A stretch of 64,000 nt of DNA, from NCBI GenBank assembly GCA_949126835.1, contig OX421497.1:27756742-27820741 (forward strand), given 5' to 3'. The stretch comes from Anisus vortex. Its lineage: Eukaryota > Mollusca > Gastropoda > Planorbidae. Below the pieces are notes generated by a model. The model had not been told where the DNA came from, made no database searches, and saw only the letters and a list, made by a program, of their open reading frames with translations. Positions within the stretch are counted from its first letter, which is position 1. Each line of letters starts with the position of its first letter. Of the stretch, positions 1-10,685 are shown one piece after another. Made by a program: the position numbers and the translations under genes.

Positions 1-570
1 ATATTCTTCTCTGAATATAGGCAAGTGTTGCTTCATTGCGCTAATATCCATACCATTGCTGTCCCTATGATGGTCAGGTCTGTTCATGCGTGCCATCTCT
101 ATCCTTTCTCTGCTTTCAATCCTAATTCTTTCATTTTCCCTTTCAGTTTCTATCCTAATTCTTTCATTTTCCCTTTTAGTTTCTATCCTAATTCTTTCAT
201 TTTCTCTTTCAGTTTCTATCCTCATTCTTTCCAATTCCATTCTCTTCATAGCTAATTGGAATTTTAGGTTTTCACTCAACCCTTCATCTTCTTCATGGTT
301 TGATGATCTAGATGACATATTTCTTACCTCGTCTCCGTGGGCAATTACCTCGCCCCCACTGAGAGCTACATAACCTTCATTGATATCGTTCTGTCCTACT
401 TCAACTACATTACCAGTGTTCATGGCATTCTGCCCGTTCAAACATGTCATAATTTCTTTGATCAAACGCTTACGATTAGGTCTTGCCTGTCCTGCCTCAA
501 TCCCAAAGGACTCCTTTAGTTCAGCAAATGACATGGCATTAAGTTCCTCACTTGATATATTCGAAGCCAT
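1..570 (-). CDS. Gag-like N-terminal region of an LTR retrotransposon, cut by the window edge
   Basis: An open frame of 190 codons starts at the ATG complementing 568-570 and is still open at base 1. The first ~40 residues are an acidic/basic helical segment (ELNAMSFAELKESFGIE); the middle is rich in D, E, N and G; residues ~120-165 are four 11-residue repeats of the type ERIRIETEREN, encoded by 33-bp DNA repeats at about 85-230 and likely to form a charged coiled coil. No zinc knuckle is reached before the edge. I call it gag because a tRNA-primer-like site and an LTR-like segment (990-1609) lie upstream in the right order on the same strand. A host coiled-coil protein is the alternative. 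Residue content is seen; the retroelement assignment is inference. Confidence 0.55.
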   Translation of the reverse strand, partial: MASNISSEELNAMSFAELKESFGIEAGQARPNRKRLIKEIMTCLNGQNAMNTGNVVEVGQNDINEGYVALSGGEVIAHGDEVRNMSSRSSNHEEDEGLSENLKFQLAMKRMELERMRIETERENERIRIETKRENERIRIETERENERIRIESRERIEMARMNRPDHHRDSNGMDISAMKQHLPIFREEY

Positions 571-811
571 AGTATAGCGTTCGAAATAATTGTGATAGTA
601 GAGTAGTATATATTGTATAATAAAATATAAAGTTCCAACTTACGATTTGTCCAGAAATTTGCACAATATAATATTAAACACTTCGTGGAATCTTCACACT
701 TCCCAAGGAATAAATACGCAAACCAGTTCTCTCCTCTTTTTAAAAAGAATAGTTTCACAGTCCTAGAAAACGAAACACAAATATGCCGCTCTCAGTACTA
801 CTAATGTCACA

Positions 812-989
812 AAATACTTCTAGGTCAGGGAAAATATAACTCAAATTTTCCAGACGAGATCAACAATTTTTTTCCAGTCCTAGATCAGGAAAAGTAGAAC
901 TCAAATATACCGAACGAGACCACCAAATTTTGTCAATCCTAGGTCAGGAAAAGTAGAACTCAAATATACCGGGCGAGACCACCAAATTT
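812..989 (-). repeat. Three tandem ~59-60 bp leader repeats, each with a primer-binding-like site
   Basis: The phrase TCAAAT recurs at 841, 901 and 960, giving periods of 60 and 59 bp. Each unit carries, on the - strand, a version of TTGGTGGTCTCG; the copy next to the LTR-like edge (about 968-984) is the least degraded and begins TGG, as retroelement primer-binding sites do. The triplication sits between the presumed 5' LTR and gag. Confidence 0.6.
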
Positions 990-1609
990 TGTTACGTCCA
1001 CAATCCCCTTGTGGCCAGAGCTGTGTAGATCTTGCTGATAATTCTCGTTAGTCCTAGGGGAGACTTTAATTATTAGTATTTATGTTTCAGTATTACACGA
1101 ACTCTTCTTATAGTCCTGGGCACAAACTCAGTATTTGTATTCCAACATTTCCTTTCTTGGGCATTAGAGTAGTAGATAAATCTTATAGTAATGTATACCA
1201 CACAATAGAATAGTAACTTGACAAGGAAGCTTCAGTGTAACTGTTGTTGATAGTTTATTTCAGGTGATATGTTCAATAAATACAATATATCTATTATGTA
1301 CAGTTAGAATAAAATAGTGCAAACACAAACGTTCTCAAAGGAACATATTTTGAAACTCTCTATCTTTCAAACAAAACAAATCATTAAATACTATCCGAGT
1401 GGTGCAAGGGACAGACCCACTACCAGTAGGGGTGAAAATCATGGTAACATTACAAAACTCATAACAAAACGATAGGAACTTCCCCTATTAAATAATGAGT
1501 CGTTCCCAGACCCTGAGAATTTGAGATCAACACAGAATCCCAGCATTAAGTAGAATCATTTGTCTTCACACTAAACGCCAGTCGATCGGAAGCCTAAGCC
1601 CCGCCCACA
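990..1609 (-). mobile_element. Probable 5' LTR of the edge retrotransposon
   Basis: On the + strand the segment begins TGTTACGTCC and ends GCCCACA, so in element orientation it would start TGTGGGCG and end GACGTAACA, with the TG...CA termini of LTRs. It directly abuts the primer-binding-like site at its left edge. The partner LTR lies outside the window, so the right boundary and any target duplication cannot be confirmed. Confidence 0.45.
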
Positions 1610-2265
1610 AAATCCTGTTTTAATGAGAAAAAGAGGGGGAAGAAGAATAAACATTGCGTGTTCCAATTCTTGGAAAAACAATATATATGACAATATTATT
1701 TTTTATTACCACTGTTATTATTTATTCTTTTCTCAATTAGCTATTGAAACCAAAGACTATAGGTCTAATAAGAGGAACCGTTTGCTTTAATATATCTGAT
1801 CACTCGAAATCCTCTGTTTCGGAACATCTGGTTTAGTAATTCGCTATGATTTTATCAATGGAAAACTATAAACGATGGCTGTTAGTTCTTTCTTTAAATT
1901 TGTTTTAGTAGCGTTCCGTTTACTTTCTTAGCATTATGTTTCGTTAACAATTATTGCAGTTAATCCTATCATCATTGATACGATACAGAAGTAAAACAAT
2001 ATTTCCTCTTAATTGGAGACGAAAGAGTATAAAGAAACGATGACACTGCTTTAACTTAGTTTCAATTTTATTAAACAGAAACATTTTACATACGTTTTGA
2101 GATAATAACTGCATTACTTTTGTGACATTGAAATATTTTTGTTCACACACAGAAAATAAAAATGTCTACCAGCCACCTGTTTTCAAGACGTCTGCTCAAT
2201 AGTCAGGCGCAGAAAGCTCTTACCCATTGAACTTTAAAAATAATGTTACTAGCATATCAATCATC
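1610..2265. other. AT-rich spacer, no gene seen
   Basis: No coding frame with recognisable content on either strand; the open frame at 1944-2150 has no domain features. Homopolymer and TA-rich DNA only. Confidence 0.5.
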
Positions 2266-2269
2266 AATA

Positions 2270-2645
2270 TTCATAATTACCGTGAGTTTGTTTATATATT
2301 TGTTTGTAGGCTCTTAGATCGTTTGACCGATCGGCACAACATTTAAATGTATAAATTGAAAACGTCCTTTATAAGACATTTTTGATATATAATCAATATA
2401 GCTCAATTCGTTAGTTTACTTTGTAATCAATATATATAATTACAGTTAGTTTGTATATAAATATATATTTGTACATTTATTTGTTTATTTATATATTTGT
2501 TCGCTATATGATCCTTGGCCATGGGACCGATCGGCAAAACATTTAAATGTATAATGTATTCAGTGGAAACGTCCTCCAAAAGAAATTTTTATTATATTAT
2601 AAACAATATTGCTTAATACGTTAATTTATTTTTTAAAATAAACTT
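2270..2645 (+). repeat. Degenerate tandem duplication of a ~190-bp segment
   Basis: Two successive segments (about 2280-2430 and 2445-2640) share, in order, GTTTGTTTATATATTTGTTTG-like AT DNA, GACCGATCGGCA, AACATTTAAATGTATAA, a GAAAACGTCC/GGAAACGTCC block and a closing CGTTAGTTTA/CGTTAATTTA. They look like two diverged tandem copies of an interspersed repeat. Confidence 0.55.
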
Positions 2646-2649
2646 AGAC

Positions 2650-3585
2650 CTATTACTAATCACCGTATGTTAAGGTTCTAAACTGAGCGCCATTTCAAAA
2701 TGATCTCCCTTTGAAATGCTCTCAATAAAAAAAAACGAAAAAAAAAATACGATGGATACGTTTTCACTACATTTTTTATTGTATTAGTGTTAGTTATTTT
2801 TTTTTCTTTCTCTTTTAACAAAACACATTGTAATCATTCGTTTTTTCATCATTTTGTCGCCCAAAACCACTAGTTTATAAATTTTCAAGCAAAATAAAAT
2901 ATTATTTACTAAAAGCGCGCTTCGTAGACCGCCATATTGAAATGGTTTGTTTACAAAATACAAACGAATAGACTAGGTCTAGGTCAGTATTTTAAAATAA
3001 TAATATAAGCCTACTTATAATAAATACTAAAGACAATACACATATATTATATTTATAAAACATAATTAATTATAAAAGAGACAAAATATAATTCGATAGA
3101 TCCAACGTTATTAGTAATATTATTATTATTAGGATAATAAAGCAGCCAATAAAAGATGTCTAATGCAAAATTAAAAACTATATTTAAACAATACTATCGC
3201 CACTGTAGGCTTATAGCGCAAACTACGTTACAAGTCGAAGTTAATATAAAACTAATAATTAAACTTTACTACATCTAGGTTTACAAATTAAATCTTAACC
3301 TAAATCAAATTCTAAATAGTAACAGGCTTTTTTTCAAAAACATAAATGTCAATTATGACTATTTGATTTCATTATAAAATATATTAAACTATTAGTAAAG
3401 AAATCAAACTCTTAATCCTAATCCTAGCCCTATTTCTGGTAAGGGAATAAAAACTACCAAAACATGAAAATGTCCATAAACCGATAATAATTAATCAACA
3501 CAAGATTAAAGATATTGAAAAAACACTTATTTATATCACCATTAAAAAAATCACCCTAAACCATTTTAAACGAAAAATTTGCAGG
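2650..3585. other. AT-rich stretch, probably includes LINE 5' leader
   Basis: No coding frame. It precedes the LINE reading frame at 3589 and may contain that element's 5' UTR, but no boundary can be placed. Confidence 0.35.
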
Positions 3586-3588
3586 TAG

Positions 3589-3925
3589 AGACAAAATCAC
3601 TTAATACTATTGTTGCTCTTGGCTGGTGATGTAGAATCTAACCTAGACCCAGTTAAGAGAGTTAGAGAAAGATGTAATATTTGCAGTAAGTCATGCGCAA
3701 CAAAAAAACGAGCCATTCAATGTGACACCTGTTATGAGTGGTACCATGCTGCATGCTTGCATATGAACACCCCAATTTATATAGCGTTAGGAAATAAAGA
3801 TGCCTCTTGGCACTGTGTACAGTGTGGGTTGCCACAATTTAGTTCAGGTCTGTTTAATTCTCATGAACTGGATACCACTAACCCCTACAGTGCTTTGACA
3901 AGTCCAGAAGTTAATAACTTGACCA
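3589..3925 (+). pseudogene. LINE ORF start: leucine-rich 2A-like segment plus PHD finger
   Basis: The frame opens after the stop at 3586-3588 and has no ATG. Leucine-rich codons (3601-3621) run into GDVESNLDP (3625-3651), which matches the 2A self-separating peptide pattern D-x-E-x-N-P-G-P except that N-P-G-P has become N-L-D-P. A PHD-type finger follows, with Cys pairs CNIC and CDTC, then H-x2-C and CVQC (about 3676-3833). This layout is known from APE-type non-LTR retrotransposons of invertebrates. The frame breaks off at about 3925 where a hAT-like element begins, and LINE coding resumes at about 5228. The lost P-G pair implies the 2A is inactive in this copy. Confidence 0.7.
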
Positions 3926-5220
3926 GGGCCGTATTCAGGTTTGTGGGCGCCCTGTTCCAAAATGTATGCTGGGGCCCCTCGTGACCTCACCCCAGCTGCC
4001 TTCCTACATGGCTGTGTTAGCCTGTTTACATTGTTGCTTATGCTGAATGATAACCAGTAAGCCACTCTTTACGAATCTTACTGCCAATTTGGTGAGCAAA
4101 TGAGCACTTTACTTCATTTAACTTGAGGTGCTAGTCTGAACACTTATATTCACAGTATTTGTTGCAGTATTTGCTAATTCAGTTCAGTCTCTATCTGACT
4201 GTTTCTGACAGTTACATGACCTCCACACTCTTTATAATTAATTCTGGTCTGAATCCTAATAAGTATAAGTGATGTAAAAAATACTTAGGGCAGACGTTTT
4301 TCCTGAGTCATGGTTGTTTACACCCTGTTTTTTTTATCAATTTAATTTTGAGAATGATCGTTCACTAGACGCATTGGCAACCATACGTTCCAGATACGTT
4401 ATTAAGGCGACTTCAATGTTCGGAAAAGTATCTAGAAATTGATAAACAAACAATTTGTAAATAAACTGTTCATATCCAATGCCCTGTTTTGTTTATCATT
4501 CATTAAATCAGCATGTTGCTTGGATATTTCAGCAAATTGAAACAGTTCATTACCAAGGTGTTCGTCCATATCTTTGTCATAAATTTGGACTAATTTCACA
4601 GCTGCATTTAGAATTTCATCAGCTGTCACATTCTTAAGCTGGCCAACGGATCCAAATCGTTCACAAACAATATTGTATGCATTAATACGCTGATCATGTG
4701 ATTGCTTCAACTGGACTATAACTGGAAAAAACTGTCCACACAGAACTTCTCTGTTGGTGATAACTCTGCTTATTGTGCCTGTCCATAGTCAAGTGGTGTC
4801 GCACAAACACTGCGACGACGTTATCTGGTATCCATTTTATTTTAACAAATTCGGCTTTCCCAAACTTCACTTTTCCTTGAGCTAAATAGGGTTGTGAAGG
4901 GCTTTACTTGTGGCATTGAAACGTTCTAAAACATAATGCTAAAATACAGCACATAGGCTCACCTCCAAAGATAACAGTATGTTAATAAAGCCAACAGCCT
5001 GTGAATAGGTGATGGCTTTCTCGTCATCTTAATCGGCAATATATTCCAAAGCTTCTTGTATAAAGAACATTTCTTCAGCCTTGTGTCCTCTGTTGGACAT
5101 AAATTGTTCAATGTTCGCTAATTGCCAAAAGAAAAGATAAAAAAAATTTTTGGGATGTGTGAGGGCCGCTATTGTGTGGAGGCCCCTGTTCCATAGGAAC
5201 ATGTGGAACATGGCTAAATA
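3926..5220 (-). mobile_element. hAT-like DNA transposon remnant inserted in the LINE
   Basis: The left end reads CAGGGCCGTATTCAGG and the right end AAATACCCCACTG, an imperfect inverted pair of hAT type. Flanks ACTTGACC and CTTAGACC could be a decayed 8-bp target duplication. Inside, the - strand encodes a segment (about 4790-4432) with QSHDQRINAYNIVCERFG and a following helix, resembling the ZMYM1/DUF4371-type hAT transposases, and a second short piece (5226-5029) of uncertain assignment. Frames are broken, so no functional transposase remains. The family call is from remembered motif style, not a search. Confidence 0.45.
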
Positions 5221-5227
5221 CCCCACT

Positions 5228-5665
5228 GCTTAGACCTAAATAAACCCTTAGCTAGATCAGCACCAATCAAAATAATTTAAAAAACACTCTTTAACACTAA
5301 ATTACATGAAACCCTGAATCAGCATAATCATAAAACACTAACAATAAACTTCGTAAGCAATAAAAACAAAACAGCTGATTTGAAACTCCAAATAAATAAA
5401 GAAGAACCAGATATAATAGCATGTTCCGAAACATGGCTTAATACAGATGTATACAACATAGAGATATTCATTTATAATTATTATTTTTTTAGAAAAGATA
5501 GGTCAGACAGTCATAGAGGAGTCTTACTAGCCATTAAATCTATCCTAATAGCAGAAGAAATTAAAATAGAATCTTATAATAACGTAGAGTCACTCTTTTG
5601 TAAAATAAGTAGACCTAATTTAAAAACACTAATTTTAGGCAGTGTATACAGACCACCATAATACA
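5228..5665 (+). pseudogene. LINE endonuclease N-terminal part (continuation of the 3589 element)
   Basis: Coding resumes after the hAT-like insertion. Residues EEPDIIACSETWL (from about 5380) match the QETWL/ETWL catalytic motif of apurinic-like endonucleases, followed by RKDRS, GGV-like RGVLLAIK and the SVYRPP motif at 5640-5659. The frame ends just after SVYRPP, so the later endonuclease motifs and the reverse transcriptase are missing here; the copy is internally deleted or truncated before the SINE at 5765. Confidence 0.7.
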
Positions 5666-5764
5666 TGAACAACATAATACATGATTGATCTGTGTAATCA
5701 GATCACAAGCATTAAAACAATTTATAGAAAGAGCATCTGTAACGTATAAGATAAGATAAATTAT

Positions 5765-6234
5765 AATTGCTGCGCGTTGCCCTGTGGACAATAAAACAGG
5801 CCTGTATAAGCTATTTATAAAACTTTTATAAATTACAATGAACAGAAAGCTATAAATCAAATAATTTTAAAAAAAAATATTTTTTTACTGAAAACTTTTA
5901 GGAAAGTAATTTTAAAAAAATATTGTAATCGGTTAAAAAAATAGGCAAGTATTTTTATTTAACTCTAAATTTAAATCTACATTGCCCGGTGTTGCTCGTA
6001 GATTTAAAGTCTTTTTTTAAAAAGTAATATTAATAGAAATAAAATCAAATTTCGTAAAAAAGGTTTATACCAACTAGAGAATTGAACCAGGGTCGCCCGC
6101 ATGGCAGTCCGATATGTTATCCACTTTGCTAGCGAAGACACATGTCCGAAGTGAAATCGCAAAATAATAATATGAGACAATAAGGTCAGTGGGGGTAAAT
6201 TAACTAGTATGATTGGATGAACACATACACAGTC

Positions 6235-6235
<1 letters not shown>
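5765..6235 (-). mobile_element. tRNA-derived SINE, family A, copy 1
   Basis: On the - strand, GTCTTCGCTAGCAAAGTGG resembles an A box and GGTTCAATTC a B box (plus-strand 6075-6145), followed by an AT-rich body with the internal phrase ATTGCCCGGTGTTGCTCG (5980-5999) and a tail with TGCCCTGTGG. The same architecture is at 48205-48640 and 50671-51030. The tRNA-like head end is followed by a TA microsatellite. Confidence 0.65.

Positions 6236-6310
<75 letters not shown>
6236..6310. repeat. Compound (TA)n-(GA)n microsatellite
   Basis: About 21 TA units pass directly into about 13 GA units. Open frames predicted here on both strands are low-complexity artefacts. Confidence 0.95.
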
Positions 6311-6313
<3 letters not shown>

Positions 6314-6689
6314 TAGATAGATACTATAAAAACTTGCAATTTAAAATGAAATTATTAATAATAAAATGTACAAAAATGTCCCATATCTTGCTGAGGTTTT
6401 ATTTTTTCGTTAATTTTACATATGTAATAGAAAGAGATGATGTAATAAACAAATGAAAGTTATTTTGTGAAAATTTTTTTTTTTTATTGAAATATTGAAA
6501 TTTTTTGAAGTGTCCTTTAAAAAAGGACGCCAGCAACAAATGCTACCGTGACATTTCATTGTGCAATAGAAACAGGCCCTTTTATCTCAAGGACAAATAC
6601 ATATTTTTTTTACAATTTAAGTTAGAATTTTTAATTTATAGCTTTTTAAAACAATAAGATAAGAAAATAGTGTAATAAAACATTGGCAT

Positions 6690-6835
6690 TCGAGTGGCAT
6701 CCGGGCACGGAATGGGTTAACAGAACAAACCAGAAAAACCAATAACATCATTAAAAACACTAATAAAAATGCAAGATTAGACTCTGACCACAGATAAGCG
6801 TAGGACGCAATAATATTTTTTACAGAAGTAGCGTG
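6690..6835 (+). pseudogene. LINE 3'-end fragment
   Basis: The stretch with GAGTGGCATC, ATGGGTT, CATTAAAAACACTAATAAAAA, GACTC and GACGCAATAAT matches 20390-20530 (+) and, inverted, 11140-11195. In the 20.4-kb copy it encodes a reverse-transcriptase C-terminal tail with FLPSGI, LNGLP and SLKTLIKN, so this is the same tail with stops. Confidence 0.55.
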
Positions 6836-7149
6836 TGTAATATATTATATAAGAAAATATCAATCATATTTAATTTTTTTAAAGTATGCTTTATATAATA
6901 ATATATATGTTGTTTGCATAATATGCTGTAGATATTGTGATGTTCGGCGTAAGCACCTAGATAAATAAATATATATATATATATATATTAGGCAGCTGAG
7001 CCAACCGTAGGCTATATATATAGTTGATATCACTCATTGCTTATAACAATATCTGATATTCTTTCCGATAATGCATTATATAGTACAAAGAAATATATTC
7101 TATGATGGCGTCTCCTCGAATCGTTTTCATCTTATTGCATTGTAAATAT

Positions 7150-7325
7150 CCTATTTCGTATTGGTATTCTGGACGTCGGATAGGTCGTATGGGCAACCGA
7201 TTGGTATTCTGGGCAGCGGATTTGTATTTTGGGCATCGGAAGGTCTTCAGGGCAACAAATTGGTTTGCTGGGCAACAAAGTGCTCTTCTGGGCACCAGAC
7301 TTGAACTCTTCGCAAAGACAACAGG
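7150..7325. repeat. Left part of a degenerate ~20-bp tandem array
   Basis: Variants of the phrase TTGGTATTCTGGGCAGCGGA recur about every 20 bp (for example 7162, 7201, 7221, 7241, 7261, 7281). The same phrase family continues at 8275-8560, so a LINE sits inside what was one array. Confidence 0.7.
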
Positions 7326-8062
7326 CCGAGATTACTCTCTTAGGGCCCGGAGAACGAAACTTGCAGTATCACGCAGCTGTGATACAACCCCGTAAAGGGT
7401 CGGCACAAACGGTTGGCCTTCCCCGTCCACTCTGAGCCCCTGCAGGGCGGGGCACTCGACAAGCACATGTTCGACCGTTTCTAGAGCCTCCATGCAGTTT
7501 CTACACCGCGAGTCCACATTGGGCCTAAATCTGCTGAAAGAGGCACCAATACCACAATGTCCAGTTCGAAACTGGGCAATAGTAGCTGAGTCTTTCCTGC
7601 AGAGTTTCCACCACCCGTCAGCACGATCCGGTCTCTTCAAATGCTGCCAAACACACCTGCCCTTGTCAGATTGGTCCCAGCCCTTGTACCACTGATCCAT
7701 TTCCCATTGACGGATGAGTCGCACTGCTGTCTCCGTCGAGCACGATTCGTCCACGTCCGGTACCAACAAGGACCCCCTCTTGGCTAGGGAGTCCGCTATC
7801 TCATTCCCTTGGAATGACCCGGAATCCACTGGAGAGTAACATTCACTCCGTGCCTGGAGATCAGATCCGAGATAGACTTGATCATATTTGAGAGACGCCT
7901 GGGCCATGACCCCCGACCATCGATGGCCTGGAGGACTGAAAGCGCATCATTGAAGGTGACGATGTCAGCACCCACTTCTGACTCATCATCTAACTATGTC
8001 CCTATTGCCTCAACGGCATGTCTGATTGCTTCCATCTCTAGTTAGACCTGAACCCCTCTTCT
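7326..8062 (-). pseudogene. C-terminal RNase H and zinc-finger region of a LINE
   Basis: Reading the - strand from 8062: EMEAIRHAVEAIG and FNDALSVLQAID resemble the second and third blocks of a retroelement RNase H (the usual Asp is N in the latter), then FQGNEIADSLAKRG carries the last conserved Asp. A frame change separates the first part from the open frame 7907-7332. The tail has HCGIG and CRNCMEALETVEHVLVECPAL, a Cys/His motif typical of Jockey/I/R1-type LINE ends. It is 5'-truncated, with a stop and a frameshift. Clade is uncertain. Confidence 0.75.
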
Positions 8063-8073
8063 CGAGGATAAAG

Positions 8074-8280
8074 CGGACCGAGATTTACTCTCTTAGGGCT
8101 CGGAGAACGAAATTAGCAATATTACGCAGATGTGATAATCCCCATAAAGGGTCGGCACAAACGGTTGCCTCCCCCCCCTCCACTCTGAGCCCTTGCAGAG
8201 CGGGGCACTCGACTAGCACATGTTCGAGCGTCTCCAACGCCTCCATGCAGTTTTTACACCACAGATTAGTCTTCCTTGTA
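8074..8280 (-). pseudogene. Second, shorter copy of the same LINE 3' end
   Basis: It starts with the same phrase as the previous fragment (GAGATT.ACTCTCTTAGGGC at 7328 and 8077) and encodes CKNCMEALETLEHVLVECP. The two fragments are head-to-tail in the same orientation and differ by scattered substitutions, so they are either two insertions or a tandem duplication. Confidence 0.75.
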
Positions 8281-8560
8281 GCAGACATGTCTTCTGGGCA
8301 GCAGATTCATTGTTTGGGGAGCTGATTCGTCTTCTGGGCAGCAGATGCCTTGTGGGAAACATATTGATGTTATGGGCATCATATTTGTCTTATTCGTCAT
8401 ATCATTCGTCTTTAGGGCATCATATTTGTATTTTGGGCAGCTGATGTGTCTTCTTGGAAGAGGATTTGTGTTCAGGGCATTTGACAGATTTTATGGGCAA
8501 CAATTGTCCTTTTGGTCATTATATTGGTCTTATTTGTGGCGAATAATCTTATAAGCATGT
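8275..8560. repeat. Right part of the ~20-bp tandem array
   Basis: Repeats of CTTCTGGGCAGCAGATTC and variants with CATCATATTTG and CAACAATTG spacers. Same family as 7150-7325; more diverged to the right. Confidence 0.65.
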
Positions 8561-8589
8561 TTTGTCTTTTGGGCAATGTATCGGAGCCA

Positions 8590-9285
8590 GCAAAAGACAA
8601 AAAAAGCAAGAAAGGTTTGTGTCGATCCTATTGTAATAGAAAAAGAATAGCCAGCTTAAGAAAGGAGAACCCTTTCTTTGTCGGCTGTATGATGTATTCT
8701 AGAATTTGGTCAACATAAATTTGCTTAAAACAATCTGCAAAGCTGAATAGTCTTATCTCAGATTAAACATTATTTGAATTTGTTTTTACATAATAATTAG
8801 GAGAGCTAGAATCTAGAAATTCACTAGAATGTTTTTAGTTACATCATATTTATTACATACATGGCGGCTGAATCAATATATTGAGTGTATTATATAATCT
8901 TCGTCTTCTATTTAAGTAATAGCATGTTGAATTAAGTAAAGGTTGTGGCAGAGAATATAAAATATAATTGAAATATATCCTAGAAGTAGTCTAATAATGT
9001 ATAATATCGGGGTCAGATCGGTCTTTATAGGGTGAAATTAATAATATTGTTAGAATATCTTGATACATATCTTTAACATCAAAGATCTTTAAAACAATAG
9101 AGATACGTGCTTATAATTTAGGCTACTATTTACAGGGATTTTTAATCAGGTATGGGCCTACAAATGTATGTTGTAGTCATCTCTTTTCTTTTTCATTACA
9201 ATATCTATTGTAATCTGCTTTAAGGGCTTTCAAAAGAACAATTACTTGGTGATATAATTTAATTAATGCCCATTGATAAGCTGTT
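8590..9285. other. AT-rich stretch, nothing recognised
   Basis: No domain-bearing frame on either strand. Confidence 0.45.
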
Positions 9286-9289
9286 ATAT

Positions 9290-10600
9290 TATTAGTAGAA
9301 CAACTCCATCGTCAATGAGATTCTTTATGACTAATCAAAATTGCAGAGCATAACAGCGAACAATAGCCACAGCATCTTCAAAGTGTTCACCGTAGTCTCT
9401 ATTCAAGCCTGGAAACGAAGAGGGTAGAATAATACTTTCACCAATATCAGCATTATTATTTTCTTTAAGATCTTGAAGAAAACGGGTGACTCCTATGTAT
9501 TTGTCAGAATATATCTTCTTTTGATTGTTCTTGATCTACTGAATACGATCGCGTTCCAATCGAACGTACGTATCCACGAGATACTGGTGAAAAAGCCGGC
9601 CTCCAAAATGCAGGGCATTGAATTTAATTTCTCGCATATCAGGAACCACACACAGTCAGCTTTAGAATGTATGTTTTTGGTAAGATGGGGTGGAAAAGCA
9701 ATACGGTACTGGGCCATTTCAAAGCGTGTAAGGTGCTGTCGGCTCGCATAAGGCAACAGAGAAGCCTAATCTCCCTTTAGAAAAAAACAGCGGGTAAGTA
9801 AAAGTCTCTACGCGGCTGTCTAAATTCTTCAAAGTAATTTTTTTTTGGACACGCTTATGAACCACCATTTCGTTATCTGGATTGCTTTGATCTAAATGTC
9901 ACGACAGTACATACTTCGCCGGATAAAGGTGCATTATTTTTTTTTATACGGATCCTTCTGGCGATGTGAAAATAAGCCGCACATACGGTGGTGCATGTCC
10001 TTCTTCAGTAGCATGACGGTTGACCTTTTCTTCCACTTCTCTCATCATCATAAAAGTTTGTGCAAGAGAGTTGCTTGATCTAATGATTTGTTCCAATGAA
10101 TTAATTAGAGATTGACTGATTTCATGATTGAGTGGATGTTTCAGTTGCTCGGTGACGGCGTCATCTGAATCTAAGAAGTACATCTGTCCGTATTGTGGAC
10201 TTTTAAATTCACCCTTAACATTTTGTGTTGGATTTACTGCCATATTCATCTTCTTGTAGACTTTTCCTGCTGCTAGGAAGCTGTAGATTCCGTGACTATT
10301 GATTGTCCGATCGTCATCTACGTTAAAGGAAGCCAATGCGAAACATGAATTTAAGTTCCTTATCTAGTTGTTTTTTTCCTCCGCTTTCTTTTTTCTTCCA
10401 ATTGTTTTTATCGTTCTTTTGCAGTTTCTTCCTCTAATTGTTTTGTCCTACGCTTTCTTTGATTATCCAATATCGTTTCTGTCTCATCTATAGTTTCATT
10501 TTCTAGTTGCTGTAATGTACACATTTAAATTTGTTTATTCTTTAATTGTTGTTAATGCACCTTAGCTAGGCTGCTCTTTTTGGTTTTACATTTGTATCCC
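9290..10600 (-). pseudogene. Helitron Rep/helicase N-terminal remnant
   Basis: The - strand frame at 10336-9944 gives ASFNVDDDRTINSHGIYSF, then GQMYFLDSDDAVTEQL, a helical stretch and REVEEKVNRHATEEGHAPP, matching the Helitron-like N-terminal domain in order and spacing. After frame changes the match continues with NEMVVHKRV, TYPLFFSKG, GGRLFHQYLVDTYVRLE and IILPSSFPG, ending with DAVAIVR at about 9350. The Rep HUH tyrosine site and the helicase should follow but are absent. At least two frameshifts and internal stops make it dead. The stretch above 10340 keeps only decayed basic N-terminal sequence. Confidence 0.75.
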
Positions 10601-10685
10601 CTGAATCATTTATATCCGAAGTCATGCAAGAAATATTTTTGAAATAGTGTCTGCTTCTGCACTATCATCAGCAGTGGCCTCACAT

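Noticed and set aside
3625..3651. A working 2A separation site
   Set aside because: The essential N-P-G-P has become N-L-D-P in this copy, so separation is not expected.
6004..6456. Frames across the TA/GA microsatellite
   Set aside because: Dipeptide repeats (IYIYIY, RERERE) are simple-sequence artefacts.
9493..9756. An 87-codon - strand frame
   Set aside because: The Helitron match lies in a neighbouring frame of the same strand, so this one is a shadow.
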